Counted from the first letter of the stretch, positions 31,085 to 40,300 are shown. The stretch: 48,516 nucleotides of DNA from Thermincola carboxydiphila (GCA_016841045.1 JAENZX010000027.1:1-48516), one strand, 5' to 3'. The notes: generated from the sequence alone by a model not told the origin. Numbers and translations: made by a program.

Positions 31085-33355
31085 TTAGACTTTTAGTGCA
31101 TCCAATATCCTTTCCGGGGTCAACGGCAAGTCTTTTACCCTTACCCCAATAGCATCATAAACGGCATTGGCGATAGCGGGCGCCACCGGTACCAATGGGG
31201 CCTCACCAATCCCTTTGGCCCCGAACGGCCCGGTTTGTTCGTTGGTTTCAACTATTAAAGACTTAATCGCGGGAACATCTACTGCAGTCGGAATCTTATA
31301 ATCCAGAAGAGTGTTGCTGATAATTTTCCCGTCCTTTACTTTGAGATCTTCAAACAAAGCGTATCCCACCCCCTGGGTAAAACCGCCCTGAGACTGTCCC
31401 TCCACAGACAAAGGATTAATTGCTTTACCGACATCATGAGCAGTAAGAGCATTAACCACCCGGACCAAACCTGTTTCATGATCAACTTCAACTTCAACGG
31501 CATGAGCCCCATAGTTATACGCCCCCAGAACCCTGAAAGGAAAGCCTGTTACTTTAACATCTATGCTAAAGGGTTGTTCGTTAAACATCCATGAGTTGTT
31601 ACCGATAATCTGACCGCCTTTTACCCAGTGACTGATGACACCTAATTCTGCATAAGATATTCTTTTCTGCGGTTCGTCAACCGACACTACCACTTTGTTC
31701 CGAGCGGATAATTTGTCAGCCGGAAGCCCTAAAACCTCCGCCGCTAAATTAATCAGTTGTTGTTTTGCATCAGCTGCCGCCCGGCGCACTGCATTACCGG
31801 CCATATAAGTCAGACGAGTCGCCGTCGTCGCCCAGTTATAGGGAGTGGAATCTGTATCCTGGCTAACAACAGCCACATCTTCTATGGACAATCCCAATTC
31901 TTCGGCGGCAATTTGAGCCATAGTCGTATCGGAACCCTGACCAATATCAGCTGCCCCAACCGCTACATGTGCCGTGCCGTCTTGGTTAATTCTGACATAA
32001 GCTGAACTGGCCAAAAGACCACTCAGATGATGGACACAGGCAACTCCTCGGCCACGATTCTTGCTTTTGGGGCTCTCCCAATCCATCCCTTCTTTTATCG
32101 CCTTGAGGCATTCTTTGATGCCTACACTGAATAAATTTTGTCCACCGACAGTTTTGTCACCCGGATCCAAAGCATTTCGCAATCTGATTTCCAGGGGATC
32201 AATCCCCAACTCCCGAGAAATGATATCCAATTGCGATTCACAAGCCCAGGCAGCCTGCGGATTGCCAAACCCCCGGTAAGCTCCGGTAGCGACTTTATTG
32301 GTATAAACACAGTAACCTTCAATTTTATAGTTAGGTATCCGGTAAGGACCGTTCGCCATCAGGGATCCGAAACCAACAATGCCGGGTCCGTCATCTGCAT
32401 AAGCTCCCGTATCATAAATCAGTTTAATCTGTCTGGCTACCAGAGTGCCGTCTTTTTTTACCCCGGTTTTAACTGTAACTATGGATGAATGTCGTGGCCT
32501 GGTAGCAACCAACTCTTCTTCCCTAGTCAGGATTATCTTTACCGGACGCTTGCTAAGACGGGCCAGGGCCACACAATATGGCTGAACGGTTAGTTCAACC
32601 TTGGCCCCAAAACCTCCGCCGACCCGGGTTTGAATAACCCGTACCTTAGACATCGGCATATCCAGAGTTTCAGCGATCCTAATCTGGTTTAAATGGACTG
32701 ACTGGGTAGAAGCCCAAACCGTTACTCTTCCCTGAGCATCAATTGCGGCTATAGCTCCGTTAGTTTCGAGATGACACTGATGAGCCATAGGGGTGGTAAA
32801 GGTATCTTCAAAAACAAAATCTGCAGTTTTAAATCCCTGTTCTATATCACCATCTTCAATTGTGATTAGAGAGCAAATATTACCGTGCCGCTGAACCGGA
32901 AAAACTGCCGGGTAAGCATCGAGATTCTCATGGACAACCGGAGCATCCGATTCCATAGCTATCAACGGGTCGAGAACCTCAGACAACCGTTCATAATTTA
33001 CTTTAATTAGGCTCAAAGCCCTTTCGGCTACCTCAAGACTAACTGCGGCCACAGCAGCTACCGGTTCCCCAACATAATTAACTTTTCCCCGCGCCAGCAG
33101 GGGAGTATCCTGAACGAACGGACCATGCCTCCTGTCAGGCAGATCTTCTGCTGTAATGATCGCCTTGACCCCAGGCAGCGCCTTGGCAGCGGCTGTGTCA
33201 ATAGCAACAATCCGGGCGTGGGGGTAAGGGCTTCTTAGTAGTTTGCCATGCAGCATATTGGGGAAATTTAAATCATCAATGTATTTAGCTTGACCAGTTA
33301 CCTTTTCCTTACCTTCCAGGCGGGGAAGGTTTTGGCCGACAACAGAAAAACCCAT
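31085..33355 (-). CDS. Xanthine dehydrogenase family molybdenum-binding subunit
   Basis: A 756-residue large subunit of a three-subunit molybdenum hydroxylase. It has the N-terminal hammerhead domain (KVTGQAKYIDDLNFPNMLHG) and MoCo-binding motifs VGGGFGAKVELTVQ, GAYRGFGNPQAAWACESQLD and VAVGAADIGQGSDTTMAQIA. The end GPFGAKGIGEAPLVPVAPAI contains the catalytic Glu. It lacks the AYRCSFR cysteine loop of CO dehydrogenase, so it oxidises a carbon centre of an organic substrate (aldehyde, purine, N-heterocycle or aromatic CoA ester). It follows the small subunit by four bases. Confidence 0.9.
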   Translation of the reverse strand: MGFSVVGQNLPRLEGKEKVTGQAKYIDDLNFPNMLHGKLLRSPYPHARIVAIDTAAAKALPGVKAIITAEDLPDRRHGPFVQDTPLLARGKVNYVGEPVAAVAAVSLEVAERALSLIKVNYERLSEVLDPLIAMESDAPVVHENLDAYPAVFPVQRHGNICSLITIEDGDIEQGFKTADFVFEDTFTTPMAHQCHLETNGAIAAIDAQGRVTVWASTQSVHLNQIRIAETLDMPMSKVRVIQTRVGGGFGAKVELTVQPYCVALARLSKRPVKIILTREEELVATRPRHSSIVTVKTGVKKDGTLVARQIKLIYDTGAYADDGPGIVGFGSLMANGPYRIPNYKIEGYCVYTNKVATGAYRGFGNPQAAWACESQLDIISRELGIDPLEIRLRNALDPGDKTVGGQNLFSVGIKECLKAIKEGMDWESPKSKNRGRGVACVHHLSGLLASSAYVRINQDGTAHVAVGAADIGQGSDTTMAQIAAEELGLSIEDVAVVSQDTDSTPYNWATTATRLTYMAGNAVRRAAADAKQQLINLAAEVLGLPADKLSARNKVVVSVDEPQKRISYAELGVISHWVKGGQIIGNNSWMFNEQPFSIDVKVTGFPFRVLGAYNYGAHAVEVEVDHETGLVRVVNALTAHDVGKAINPLSVEGQSQGGFTQGVGYALFEDLKVKDGKIISNTLLDYKIPTAVDVPAIKSLIVETNEQTGPFGAKGIGEAPLVPVAPAIANAVYDAIGVRVKDLPLTPERILDALKV

Positions 33356-33359
33356 GATT

Positions 33360-33836
33360 TCAACTCCTCCCTTCTAACAAATTAGCCGCATATTTGATTG
33401 CTTCAACTATTTTTGTATAACCCGTACAGCGGCACAGGTTACCGGCAATGCTATCTCTGATTTCCGCTTCTGTGGGTTGGGGATTTATATCAAGAATTGC
33501 TTTGGCCGATAGCAACATTCCGGGGGTACAATAACCACACTGCACAGCACCGACTTTTAAAAAAGCCTCCTGAAGCGGATGTAATTGTTCGGGATCACCC
33601 AGCCCTTCAATCGTTAGTACCTCCTGCCCATTAATTTTGCCCATTGGGGTCAGGCAAGAGTTAATAGGCTTACCGGCAATTAATACCGTACAAGCCCCGC
33701 AATCCCCTTCATCGCACCCTTTTTTGGTTCCTGTAAGTCCCAGATCTTCCCGCAACACGTCCAATAGGGTTCGGCTGGGGTCAACATTAAGAGATACATG
33801 TTCACCGTTAAGAATAAATCTTATTTCCTGTTTCAT
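33360..33836 (-). CDS. Molybdenum hydroxylase [2Fe-2S] subunit
   Basis: A 158-residue iron-sulfur subunit. The plant-type cluster ligands are in GCDEGDCGACTVLIAG (residues about 40-55) with a fourth Cys in INSCL. The second cluster ligands are in CGYCTPGMLLS and GNLCRCTGYTKIV. It passes electrons from molybdopterin to FAD. Its start overlaps the end of the FAD subunit gene by four bases, and its stop precedes the large subunit by four bases. Confidence 0.93.
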   Translation of the reverse strand: MKQEIRFILNGEHVSLNVDPSRTLLDVLREDLGLTGTKKGCDEGDCGACTVLIAGKPINSCLTPMGKINGQEVLTIEGLGDPEQLHPLQEAFLKVGAVQCGYCTPGMLLSAKAILDINPQPTEAEIRDSIAGNLCRCTGYTKIVEAIKYAANLLEGRS

Positions 33837-34705
33837 TTATTACTCCCCTCCGCTCTTCTCCAAGCTGTTTCCAGAACCCGACGAGTAATAACCTCGACCA
33901 TTTGGCGACGATAGTCGGCTGAAGCGCGAATATCACTAATCGGCCTGACTTCCTCTGCCGCTATCCTGCCTGCCTCAGCCAGCACTTCTCGAGTTAGTTC
34001 CGCTCCGATTACTGCCTGCTCTGCCTGAAAGGCCCGAACCGGTGTAGGTGCCACGGCACCCATTGCAATCCGGCATATAGTGCATTTGCCGGCGCTGTCT
34101 AACCTGACATATGCGGCAACCCCTACCACAGCAGTATCCATTGCCCGCCGGGGACTTAATTTGATATAGGCGCTGCCAGATCGGGCTGGCTCTGCCGGAA
34201 GACTTAGTTTGGTAACCAATTCGCCGGGAGCCAGGCTATTTTTACCCGGCCCGGCAAAAAAGTCTTTGATAGCAATCTCTCTGCTATCCCGGCAGCTGAC
34301 AGCCGTGACTTTGGCCTCGTAAACCAGCAAAGCCGGTGCTGTTTCAGCCGAAGGAGAAGCATTGCAAATATTACCAACTACAGTAGCAAGGTTACGTACT
34401 TGCCTGGAACCTAACTGGCCGGCCCCTTCTTTCAACGCTGTATATTTTTGGGCAACAATCGGATGACGGACAATTTCGTTTTGGGTTATTGCTGCTCCGA
34501 TAATTAAATCTTGATTATCCTCGTTTAAAATCCTGAGATCATCTATCCCGGTAATATCCATTACCTTGCTAACATGGATTGCTTTGTGCTTTATTTTTAC
34601 CAGTAAATCTGTACCACCGGCTAGAACATTCATTTGTGGACCATGTTCAAACAATAATGATACAGCTTCCTCGACACTGCCTGGTCTAAAATATTCAAAT
34701 CCCAT
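33833..34705 (-). CDS. Molybdenum hydroxylase FAD-binding subunit
   Basis: A 290-residue FAD subunit of the CoxM/HcrB/XdhB type. FAD motifs are VLAGGTDLLVKIKH (about residues 30-43) and TVVGNICNASPSAETAPALL. It lacks the extra 4Fe-4S insertion of 4-hydroxybenzoyl-CoA reductase beta subunits, which argues against that enzyme. The open frame begins at 34768, but taggagg lies eight bases before the ATG at 34705, which starts the normal MGFEYFRPGSVEEAV. It is first of the three hydroxylase genes, 52 bases after the symporter. Confidence 0.9.
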   Translation of the reverse strand: MGFEYFRPGSVEEAVSLLFEHGPQMNVLAGGTDLLVKIKHKAIHVSKVMDITGIDDLRILNEDNQDLIIGAAITQNEIVRHPIVAQKYTALKEGAGQLGSRQVRNLATVVGNICNASPSAETAPALLVYEAKVTAVSCRDSREIAIKDFFAGPGKNSLAPGELVTKLSLPAEPARSGSAYIKLSPRRAMDTAVVGVAAYVRLDSAGKCTICRIAMGAVAPTPVRAFQAEQAVIGAELTREVLAEAGRIAAEEVRPISDIRASADYRRQMVEVITRRVLETAWRRAEGSNK

Positions 34706-34757
34706 ATCAATCCTCCTAACCAAATTCTTTATTTTGATGTTCTTTTGGGGAAAATTT

Positions 34758-36752
34758 CTAAACGTCAAGCGGCAAAGTTCCCGCCGGCCACCCTTTAGCA
34801 GAAAAGTTCCCGCCGACCACCCCTTTTAGAAACTCCCTTCCTTTAGGCGTTATTTGTAAACGGCGCCTAAACAAGCCGCTATCAGTTAAGTACCCTTGCC
34901 GATGTAAACCCGTAAGTACTGGAACTACATCCAGCGGTGCCATACCTAAGGAAAGAGCAATATCTTCTGTAACAAATTTATCTTGCTTAGAAGCAGCTTG
35001 CAGAGCTTGCAATCCCCGATTGTCCATACCTTGTTCCAAAATTTCTTGTTGATCCGGAATTGTTTCATGTAATTTCTTGCGTCCCAGCTCAGTTAGCATA
35101 AAGGTATAAAATTTGGCACCGAAAAAACCTTCACGGATTATGCATCCATGTCGTTCCATCGTTTCCACATAAGCATTTACGAGCTGCCCATCCAACTGTG
35201 TCGTATCAATAAAATCACTGAACCGGTTAGCACCTATAGCTATCGCATTAAGAATGCCGATTTCCTTAGGATGTAATTCGCGGTCGTTTAAATAATTCGC
35301 AGCCTCAGGTTTATATTGTTTGGCTATGGCGTAATACTTAGGTTTTGTAACCAAACTGATGACAACAGCAACTACTAAGGACACACCTACAGCAATCCAA
35401 ACTTGATGGGCTATTGCAACCAGCGCCGGTGTAAAACCCCAAACCGATGTGGCGATTAGCCCGGTAATTGCAGCAGTAAATGCGGCAGTCGAAGTCATAC
35501 GTGGCCAAAAAGCCGCTAAAGAAACCAAAGTACTTGAAATTCCTATAAAAGATAAAAACATTCCCATCAGAAAGGTAACATCCCCTATAAAAATTGAAAT
35601 GAGCCCGGTTACAACAATAAACGCGGCCGTCCATAGTCGGGTAGGAAACAACATTTCTTTCGGAGTGGCCTGGGGTTTAAATAAACGCTGATGAATGTCC
35701 CTGGAAACAGTAGCCACTCCACCCATTCCGGCAGTGGTGTAGGTTGATATAGTGGCAGCGAGCATAGCTAAAATAAGCAGTATGCCCAAAACCGGGGGAA
35801 GTACCGATGCCAATACCCCAATCGCCCCAGCCGGGTGAATGTTGCCGCCAAAATTAAGAAAAACTTCGGGTTTAATTGCAAGTGCGTATAAAGCGACCCG
35901 GGGCATGAAATAGACCATCAGGACCAAGCCTAAAACTCCAGCGACGATAAAACCATTCCGGGCCGCCCGGTCACTCCGTGGGGCAACCGAACGCAGCCAA
36001 TAATACGGGCTACCGAAAATCAGAGTAAAAATCCACATAAAAGCCCAGGTTATATAACTATTTCCACGTAAAGAGAAGTCAAAATGGCCCGGAAAAGTTA
36101 GACGCCAGCCGGGTTCCGGAATTCTAGTCTGCAGCCAGTCAAAACTACCATAAGTAGCCATTAGATATACTAAGACTATGGGTATTACCACATAACCAAA
36201 AAGAGTCTGAGCCAAATCAGTAACAGTGACCGACCACATCCCGCCAAAGATCATGATAATGCCAATCACCAAAAGCATGGATATTACAGAAAAGGTAACC
36301 GGCCATCCGGCAAAACCCAATAACATCTGGGCCATCCCAGTAACTCCCGCCGCCGCTACAAGGATTACCGCCAGAGTAAGCACAACGGCCATTACTATCC
36401 GCGTCCCTAGATTGAATCTGAGTTCGTACCATTCCCCAATAGTGAATGTACCAATGCTGCGAATCATTTTCGTAAATAATAGACCGTAAATAATCCAGCC
36501 GATATACACAGTCCCTAAGCATAATGCCGCATAATAACCAAATTGAACGGCGAATATTGAATACATTGACGTAATATCGGACGCAAAACCAATCGCTAAA
36601 ATCCCTGACGTAGTAATAAAGAAACTTAATTCACGGGTTGCAATTAAATAATCTTCACTATGGTTAACCCACTTACTGGTTTTAAAACTCAGGTATGCCA
36701 ATACCAGATAAAATAAAATTATTAATAATGTTAAACCAACTCCGATAGTCAA
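34758..36752 (-). CDS. Sodium:solute symporter with C-terminal winged-helix tail
   Basis: SSS-family permease. About 12-13 membrane helices fill residues 5-500 (ITSMYSIFAVQFGYYAAL, AGMGGVATVSRDIHQRLF). A cytoplasmic tail of about 150 residues follows, with two winged-helix-like modules (YVETMERHGCIIREGFFGAK ... LTELGRKKLHE, and EDIALSLGMAPLDVVPVLTG ... ITPKGREFLKG). Such tails are unusual for the family and could sense substrate or bind nucleic acid. The frame opens at a GTG (36785) lying too close to its ribosome site; the TTG at 36752 follows ggggag at good spacing. It heads the hydroxylase operon, so it likely imports that enzyme's substrate. Confidence 0.82.
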   Translation of the reverse strand: MTIGVGLTLLIILFYLVLAYLSFKTSKWVNHSEDYLIATRELSFFITTSGILAIGFASDITSMYSIFAVQFGYYAALCLGTVYIGWIIYGLLFTKMIRSIGTFTIGEWYELRFNLGTRIVMAVVLTLAVILVAAAGVTGMAQMLLGFAGWPVTFSVISMLLVIGIIMIFGGMWSVTVTDLAQTLFGYVVIPIVLVYLMATYGSFDWLQTRIPEPGWRLTFPGHFDFSLRGNSYITWAFMWIFTLIFGSPYYWLRSVAPRSDRAARNGFIVAGVLGLVLMVYFMPRVALYALAIKPEVFLNFGGNIHPAGAIGVLASVLPPVLGILLILAMLAATISTYTTAGMGGVATVSRDIHQRLFKPQATPKEMLFPTRLWTAAFIVVTGLISIFIGDVTFLMGMFLSFIGISSTLVSLAAFWPRMTSTAAFTAAITGLIATSVWGFTPALVAIAHQVWIAVGVSLVVAVVISLVTKPKYYAIAKQYKPEAANYLNDRELHPKEIGILNAIAIGANRFSDFIDTTQLDGQLVNAYVETMERHGCIIREGFFGAKFYTFMLTELGRKKLHETIPDQQEILEQGMDNRGLQALQAASKQDKFVTEDIALSLGMAPLDVVPVLTGLHRQGYLTDSGLFRRRLQITPKGREFLKGVVGGNFSAKGWPAGTLPLDV
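34777..34827. repeat. Short tandem duplication at the symporter 3' end
   Basis: GTTCCCGCCGGCCACCC and GTTCCCGCCGACCACCC recur 30 bases apart, differing at one base. They encode a repeated VVGGNFS / PAGTL region at the protein end. Confidence 0.55.
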
Positions 36753-36759
36753 GTCATCA

Positions 36760-36985
36760 TCTCCCCTTTCTTCCTTTATTACCACTCCTGCTTAATCTTT
36801 AGGATTTCTGATTAAAAACGAGATGTCGTAATACGCTAACTCACTCTTATCAATAACCCCCACCACCCTTACATTTATTATTAAAATTATAAGCCGTCCG
36901 TCATTAACTGAATATGTTGACTGTCACCAAATCCACTGGAGACGATTTAGTTGTTAAATACATAATTAAAGGAATAACCTAAAAT
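36760..36985 (-). promoter_or_regulatory. Promoter region of symporter-hydroxylase operon (duplicated segment, copy 1)
   Basis: On the minus strand: a palindrome CTAAATC-N10-GATTTGG (36950-36927), then GTCAACATATT (36921-36911), 19 bases, and TATAAT (36891-36886). The whole segment is closely similar to 40080-40300 before the ubiD-like gene. The palindrome is a candidate operator and the box at -35 a candidate activator site. The rest of 36786-37162 has no gene; a hairpin at 37031-37081 is listed separately. Confidence 0.65.
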
Positions 36986-37030
36986 GGTAAGGTTCTATGA
37001 TAAATGATTGGGGTGGCAGGAAAAATAAAA

Positions 37031-37081
37031 GCATTTGGTAGACAAACTAATCCTTCAATGAAGGAGGTATTCACCAAATGC
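37031..37081 (-). terminator. Long hairpin after the MFS gene
   Basis: GCATTTGGT (37031-37039) pairs with ACCAAATGC (37073-37081), and an inner CCTTC/GAAGG hairpin sits in the loop. On the minus strand TTTTATTTTT follows. It is placed 82 bases after the MFS stop codon. Confidence 0.6.
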
Positions 37082-37162
37082 ATCTTGGAATCTTAATTTA
37101 ATTAAACAATGTTTGTATTAACGATATTCAGCAGTTTAAGATTACTCTGAAATCTATTTATC

Positions 37163-38479
37163 TTAAATCCTTTTTCCTTTTGTTTCTTTTATAAACAAAA
37201 TTATTATAATCACACTAATTACTGCTGGGGCCGCAAACACAGATAAAGTAGCATTAAAACCTAAGCCTATTTGCTGCACGTAACCTGCGACTAGAGGCCC
37301 GACTATTGAACCGACACGGCCTAATCCCTGAGCCCATGAAACACCGGAATTGCGGAATTCAGTTGGGTATGTCTCAACAAGTAACGGTTGTAATCCAGCC
37401 ATCGAAAAATTCATTGTAGCACCAACTAACATACCAAAAACGACAATTGCCCATTGATTTACAGCATTTCCAAGTAAAAAAAGAAATACGGCAGTAAGAG
37501 CAAAAAAGTAAGCTTCACTTTTCCTGCGGCCTATTTTATCTGCAATAAAACCACTTAGAAAACATCCAATAATTCCGGCAAAATTTTGGGATATTGAAAA
37601 TGAATAACTTTTTACCACTGAATACCCCTTTTGAAGTAGAAGTGTGGGCAACCATCCGGAAACTCCATAGGCTATCATCAAGCCACAGAAATATAAAATT
37701 GAAAGATTCAAAGTTGCAGAAAAATATTCCTTTGAAAATAAAGCGCGAATACCAACAGTTTGTGGGGGAGACGGAGCAATTAAACTATCAGCATCCCACT
37801 CCCGCGCCACGCCTTTAGCAGATCTTTCGATAGACTGTATAACCTTGACAACTTCTGTTTCACGACCTTTGCTCAGCAGCCAACGTGGAGATTCCGGCAT
37901 GTATTTTGCTAATACTATTGCATAGAGGCAAGGTAAAATTCCGATAAGGTAAATTAATCTCCACCCCATTGCGGGAACAACTGCCATGGCTATGATTCCG
38001 GCCAAAATCCAGCCGCCAATCAAAAATCCAGATAAAGCAGTTACAAAAAAACCTCTGTTTTTTGTGGGCGCAAATTCAGACATCAACGTAACTCCAACAG
38101 GGATGGCAGCGCCATAACCAACGCCGGACAAGATTCGCAGTATCGCGTATGTCGTAAAGTTCGGTGCAAAATATGTTAATCCAGAAAATATTGAATAAAC
38201 CAAACAGGCTGCAATCATCATCTTTTTTCTACCTATTCTATCTGAAAGAGAACCTGCAATTATTGCTCCCAAAATCGAACCCACAAACCCCCACGAAACA
38301 AGTGAGCCGGTTTGTACTTTTGTTAAAGCCCATTCTTTGGCAATCTGAGGCATAGTATATGGAACAACCATATTGTCGAACCCATCTAAGAGATGGGCAA
38401 AACCAATAAGAAAAAATATAATCCACGTATACTTTGTGACACCTATCTCATCAATAATGTCAGAGATATAATTTTTCAC
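37163..38479 (-). CDS. MFS transporter, aromatic acid:H+ symporter-like
   Basis: A 438-residue major facilitator protein with 12 membrane segments. The loop 2-3 motif is GSLSDRIGRKKMMIAACLVY and the loop 8-9 copy is GFIADKIGRRKSEAYFF. DGFDNMVVPYTMPQIAKEW in helix 1 resembles AAHS transporters (PcaK, BenK), where the Asp is needed for transport. The open frame extends to 38542, but cagggaggcg lies just upstream of a GTG at 38479, which I take as the start. It lies between the symporter and UbiD genes with its own leader. Confidence 0.87.
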   Translation of the reverse strand: MKNYISDIIDEIGVTKYTWIIFFLIGFAHLLDGFDNMVVPYTMPQIAKEWALTKVQTGSLVSWGFVGSILGAIIAGSLSDRIGRKKMMIAACLVYSIFSGLTYFAPNFTTYAILRILSGVGYGAAIPVGVTLMSEFAPTKNRGFFVTALSGFLIGGWILAGIIAMAVVPAMGWRLIYLIGILPCLYAIVLAKYMPESPRWLLSKGRETEVVKVIQSIERSAKGVAREWDADSLIAPSPPQTVGIRALFSKEYFSATLNLSILYFCGLMIAYGVSGWLPTLLLQKGYSVVKSYSFSISQNFAGIIGCFLSGFIADKIGRRKSEAYFFALTAVFLFLLGNAVNQWAIVVFGMLVGATMNFSMAGLQPLLVETYPTEFRNSGVSWAQGLGRVGSIVGPLVAGYVQQIGLGFNATLSVFAAPAVISVIIIILFIKETKGKRI

Positions 38480-38575
38480 TAATTTCGCCTCCCTGTGTTT
38501 TTTTAAACTAAAGTATACAGTACTATGCCTTATTAAACCCAATCCGTTTTAAAAAGAGAATACTGTCGAAGTTTA

Positions 38576-38610
38576 GCCGTACGTGAATATATAACCCTAA
38601 TCCGTACGGC
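38576..38610. promoter_or_regulatory. Inverted repeat GCCGTACG between ubiD-like and MFS genes
   Basis: GCCGTACG (38576-38583) and CGTACGGC (38603-38610) form a perfect 8-base inverted repeat separated by 19 AT-rich bases. It is upstream of the MFS gene, so it may be an operator. It has no T tract, so a terminator is less likely. Confidence 0.45.
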
Positions 38611-38617
38611 AAGCCTC

Positions 38618-38648
38618 ATGAAAAAAATCGGTTTTTCTCCGTGGATTT
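38618..38648 (-). terminator. Terminator after the ubiD-like gene
   Basis: AAAAAATC / GATTTTTT arms around CGG/CCG on the minus strand, ending in seven T residues, directly after the ubiD-like stop. Confidence 0.6.
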
Positions 38649-38649
38649 T

Positions 38650-40077
38650 TTACTTTGACCTTACGACTTGTTTTACCAGATGAGGGTAGTCTTTTTTGAT
38701 TTTGGCAAGTTGTTCGGTATCATAAACGGTCTGAGGAACCTCGTTGCCCCAGAATTCATAATCTTCTTTCGGCACTGTTGCATCTATTCCTAGTCCGGAC
38801 TGATATCCTTTTCCAGTTAGCGGGCTGGCAGGGTCAAGCCACTGCCCTGCTCTTCTGGAAGTTATTGTAACATCCCGGTCAGCCATTACCCGAGTTGATA
38901 AAGCCCAGTGGACAGACTCATAATCCCAGATATTCACATCTTCGTCAACCACAATTACATGTTTATACCTACTATAAGTAGAACCCCAAATAGCATCGAT
39001 TACCTGTTGCGGATGCCCTTTGAACAATTTCTTAATTTTGACAATTGCTTCATAACACTTGTTGCAGCGCAAATCAATTATTCCAGGAACGATCGATTTA
39101 AGAGTTTTGTAAGCTTCCGCCTGGCTGGTAGTACCGTTAATATACGCGCTTTCGGTAAGTTCCCATTGTTCACGGGTTCCCTGGAAAATAGCATTTTTCC
39201 GATGAGTAATATGTTTTATTACCACCTCTGGCAGCATTCTTTCTTCTCCATAATGTCCGGTATATTCCCCAAACCATTCGGTAACTTCCTGGCGCTGCTG
39301 ACGCGGATAAATATAGCCCTCAAAAACCCATTCAGCAGTAGCTGGTACATAGATATCAATTGTCTGGCATTTAACCATCTCCAATGGTTCCCGCCTTAAA
39401 GCCCCGGCTAATTCGAATTCATCAACGTCGGGTGGAGTACGGGTTGCCCCAACCATCAGAGTTATCGGATCAACACCCGTGACAATAGCGATTGGCATTG
39501 GTTTGTTAGCTTCTTCATATTGGAATAAATGTTGACGACCGTGGGTATACTCCGGCGCTCCCCAAGAAACACTCTTGGACGGATTATCAAAATTCTCGCC
39601 ACGATAAATGCCGGCATTCTGTTTGCCAGTATATAAATCTTTGGTAATCGATAGACCAAGGGTTACGGAAAAAGGTGACTTATCCTTGTCATGCCAGATA
39701 ATATTGCATATTTTATTAATATCAATATCTTTTTCTTCGATAACACATTCCTGGCACGGAGCATCCGCGACAATCTTGGGTGGAATGAGTTTTTCAGTCC
39801 TACGGCACCATTCTTCATTAAATTGATCCATCCGATCAATACCCAACGCCCATAATAAACGGTCCTGGGTAGCAATTGTTCCTGCTACGCACGGGACATC
39901 TGTCCCCTTAATATTTTCGAATACAACTGCGGGGCTCCCGCTGTATAAAGAAATTGCTGTCAATCCACCGGCAACCTTCGGATCAACTTCATCATAAACA
40001 TGAACAAGTTCACCTTTTTCCTCAAGAAAAGCCATAAATTCTCTCATATCATACCAATTTGATTTCCCCATATACAC
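38650..40077 (-). CDS. UbiD family decarboxylase
   Basis: A 475-residue UbiD-family enzyme, which reversibly (de)carboxylates aromatic or alpha,beta-unsaturated acids with prenylated FMN. Visible motifs are SGSPAVVFENIKG (about residues 45-57), NAGIYRGENFDNPSKSVSWG, and DIYVPATAEWVFEGYIYP, whose EWVFEG equals the conserved E-I-V-x-E-G containing a catalytic Glu. The ATG start at 40068 (MGKSNW) or 40077 follows ggggaggtag. No UbiX cofactor synthase is in the window. The neighbours suggest an aromatic acid substrate. Confidence 0.92.
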   Translation of the reverse strand: MYMGKSNWYDMREFMAFLEEKGELVHVYDEVDPKVAGGLTAISLYSGSPAVVFENIKGTDVPCVAGTIATQDRLLWALGIDRMDQFNEEWCRRTEKLIPPKIVADAPCQECVIEEKDIDINKICNIIWHDKDKSPFSVTLGLSITKDLYTGKQNAGIYRGENFDNPSKSVSWGAPEYTHGRQHLFQYEEANKPMPIAIVTGVDPITLMVGATRTPPDVDEFELAGALRREPLEMVKCQTIDIYVPATAEWVFEGYIYPRQQRQEVTEWFGEYTGHYGEERMLPEVVIKHITHRKNAIFQGTREQWELTESAYINGTTSQAEAYKTLKSIVPGIIDLRCNKCYEAIVKIKKLFKGHPQQVIDAIWGSTYSRYKHVIVVDEDVNIWDYESVHWALSTRVMADRDVTITSRRAGQWLDPASPLTGKGYQSGLGIDATVPKEDYEFWGNEVPQTVYDTEQLAKIKKDYPHLVKQVVRSK

Positions 40078-40079
40078 TA

Positions 40080-40300
40080 CCTCCCCTTTCTCTGTTACCA
40101 GTCCTGCTTACCTTTAGGATTTTTCTGATCAAAAATGAGATGTCTTTATACGCTAATTCACTCCTATCAATAAACCTCACCATCCTTACATTTATTATTA
40201 AAATTATAAGCCGTCCGGCAGTAGATGAATATGTTGACTGTCACCAAATCCATTGGAGACGATTTGGTTTTTAAATACATAATTAAAGGAACTAACCTAG
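40080..40300 (-). promoter_or_regulatory. Promoter region of ubiD-like gene (duplicated segment, copy 2)
   Basis: On the minus strand: a perfect palindrome CCAAATC-N10-GATTTGG (40267-40244), GTCAACATATT (40238-40228), 19 bases, then TATAAT (40208-40203). It is closely similar over about 200 bases to 36760-36985. Differences between the copies avoid the palindrome arms, the box and the -10, which suggests selection on these parts. Confidence 0.65.

Noticed and set aside
31085-33355. Form I CO dehydrogenase large subunit
   Set aside because: The AYRCSFR active-site loop with its cysteine is missing; the motif is GAYRGFGNPQ as in xanthine-dehydrogenase-like enzymes.
33833-34705. 4-hydroxybenzoyl-CoA reductase beta subunit
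   Set aside because: There is no insertion with cysteines for the extra 4Fe-4S cluster, so the whole enzyme is not assigned to that family.
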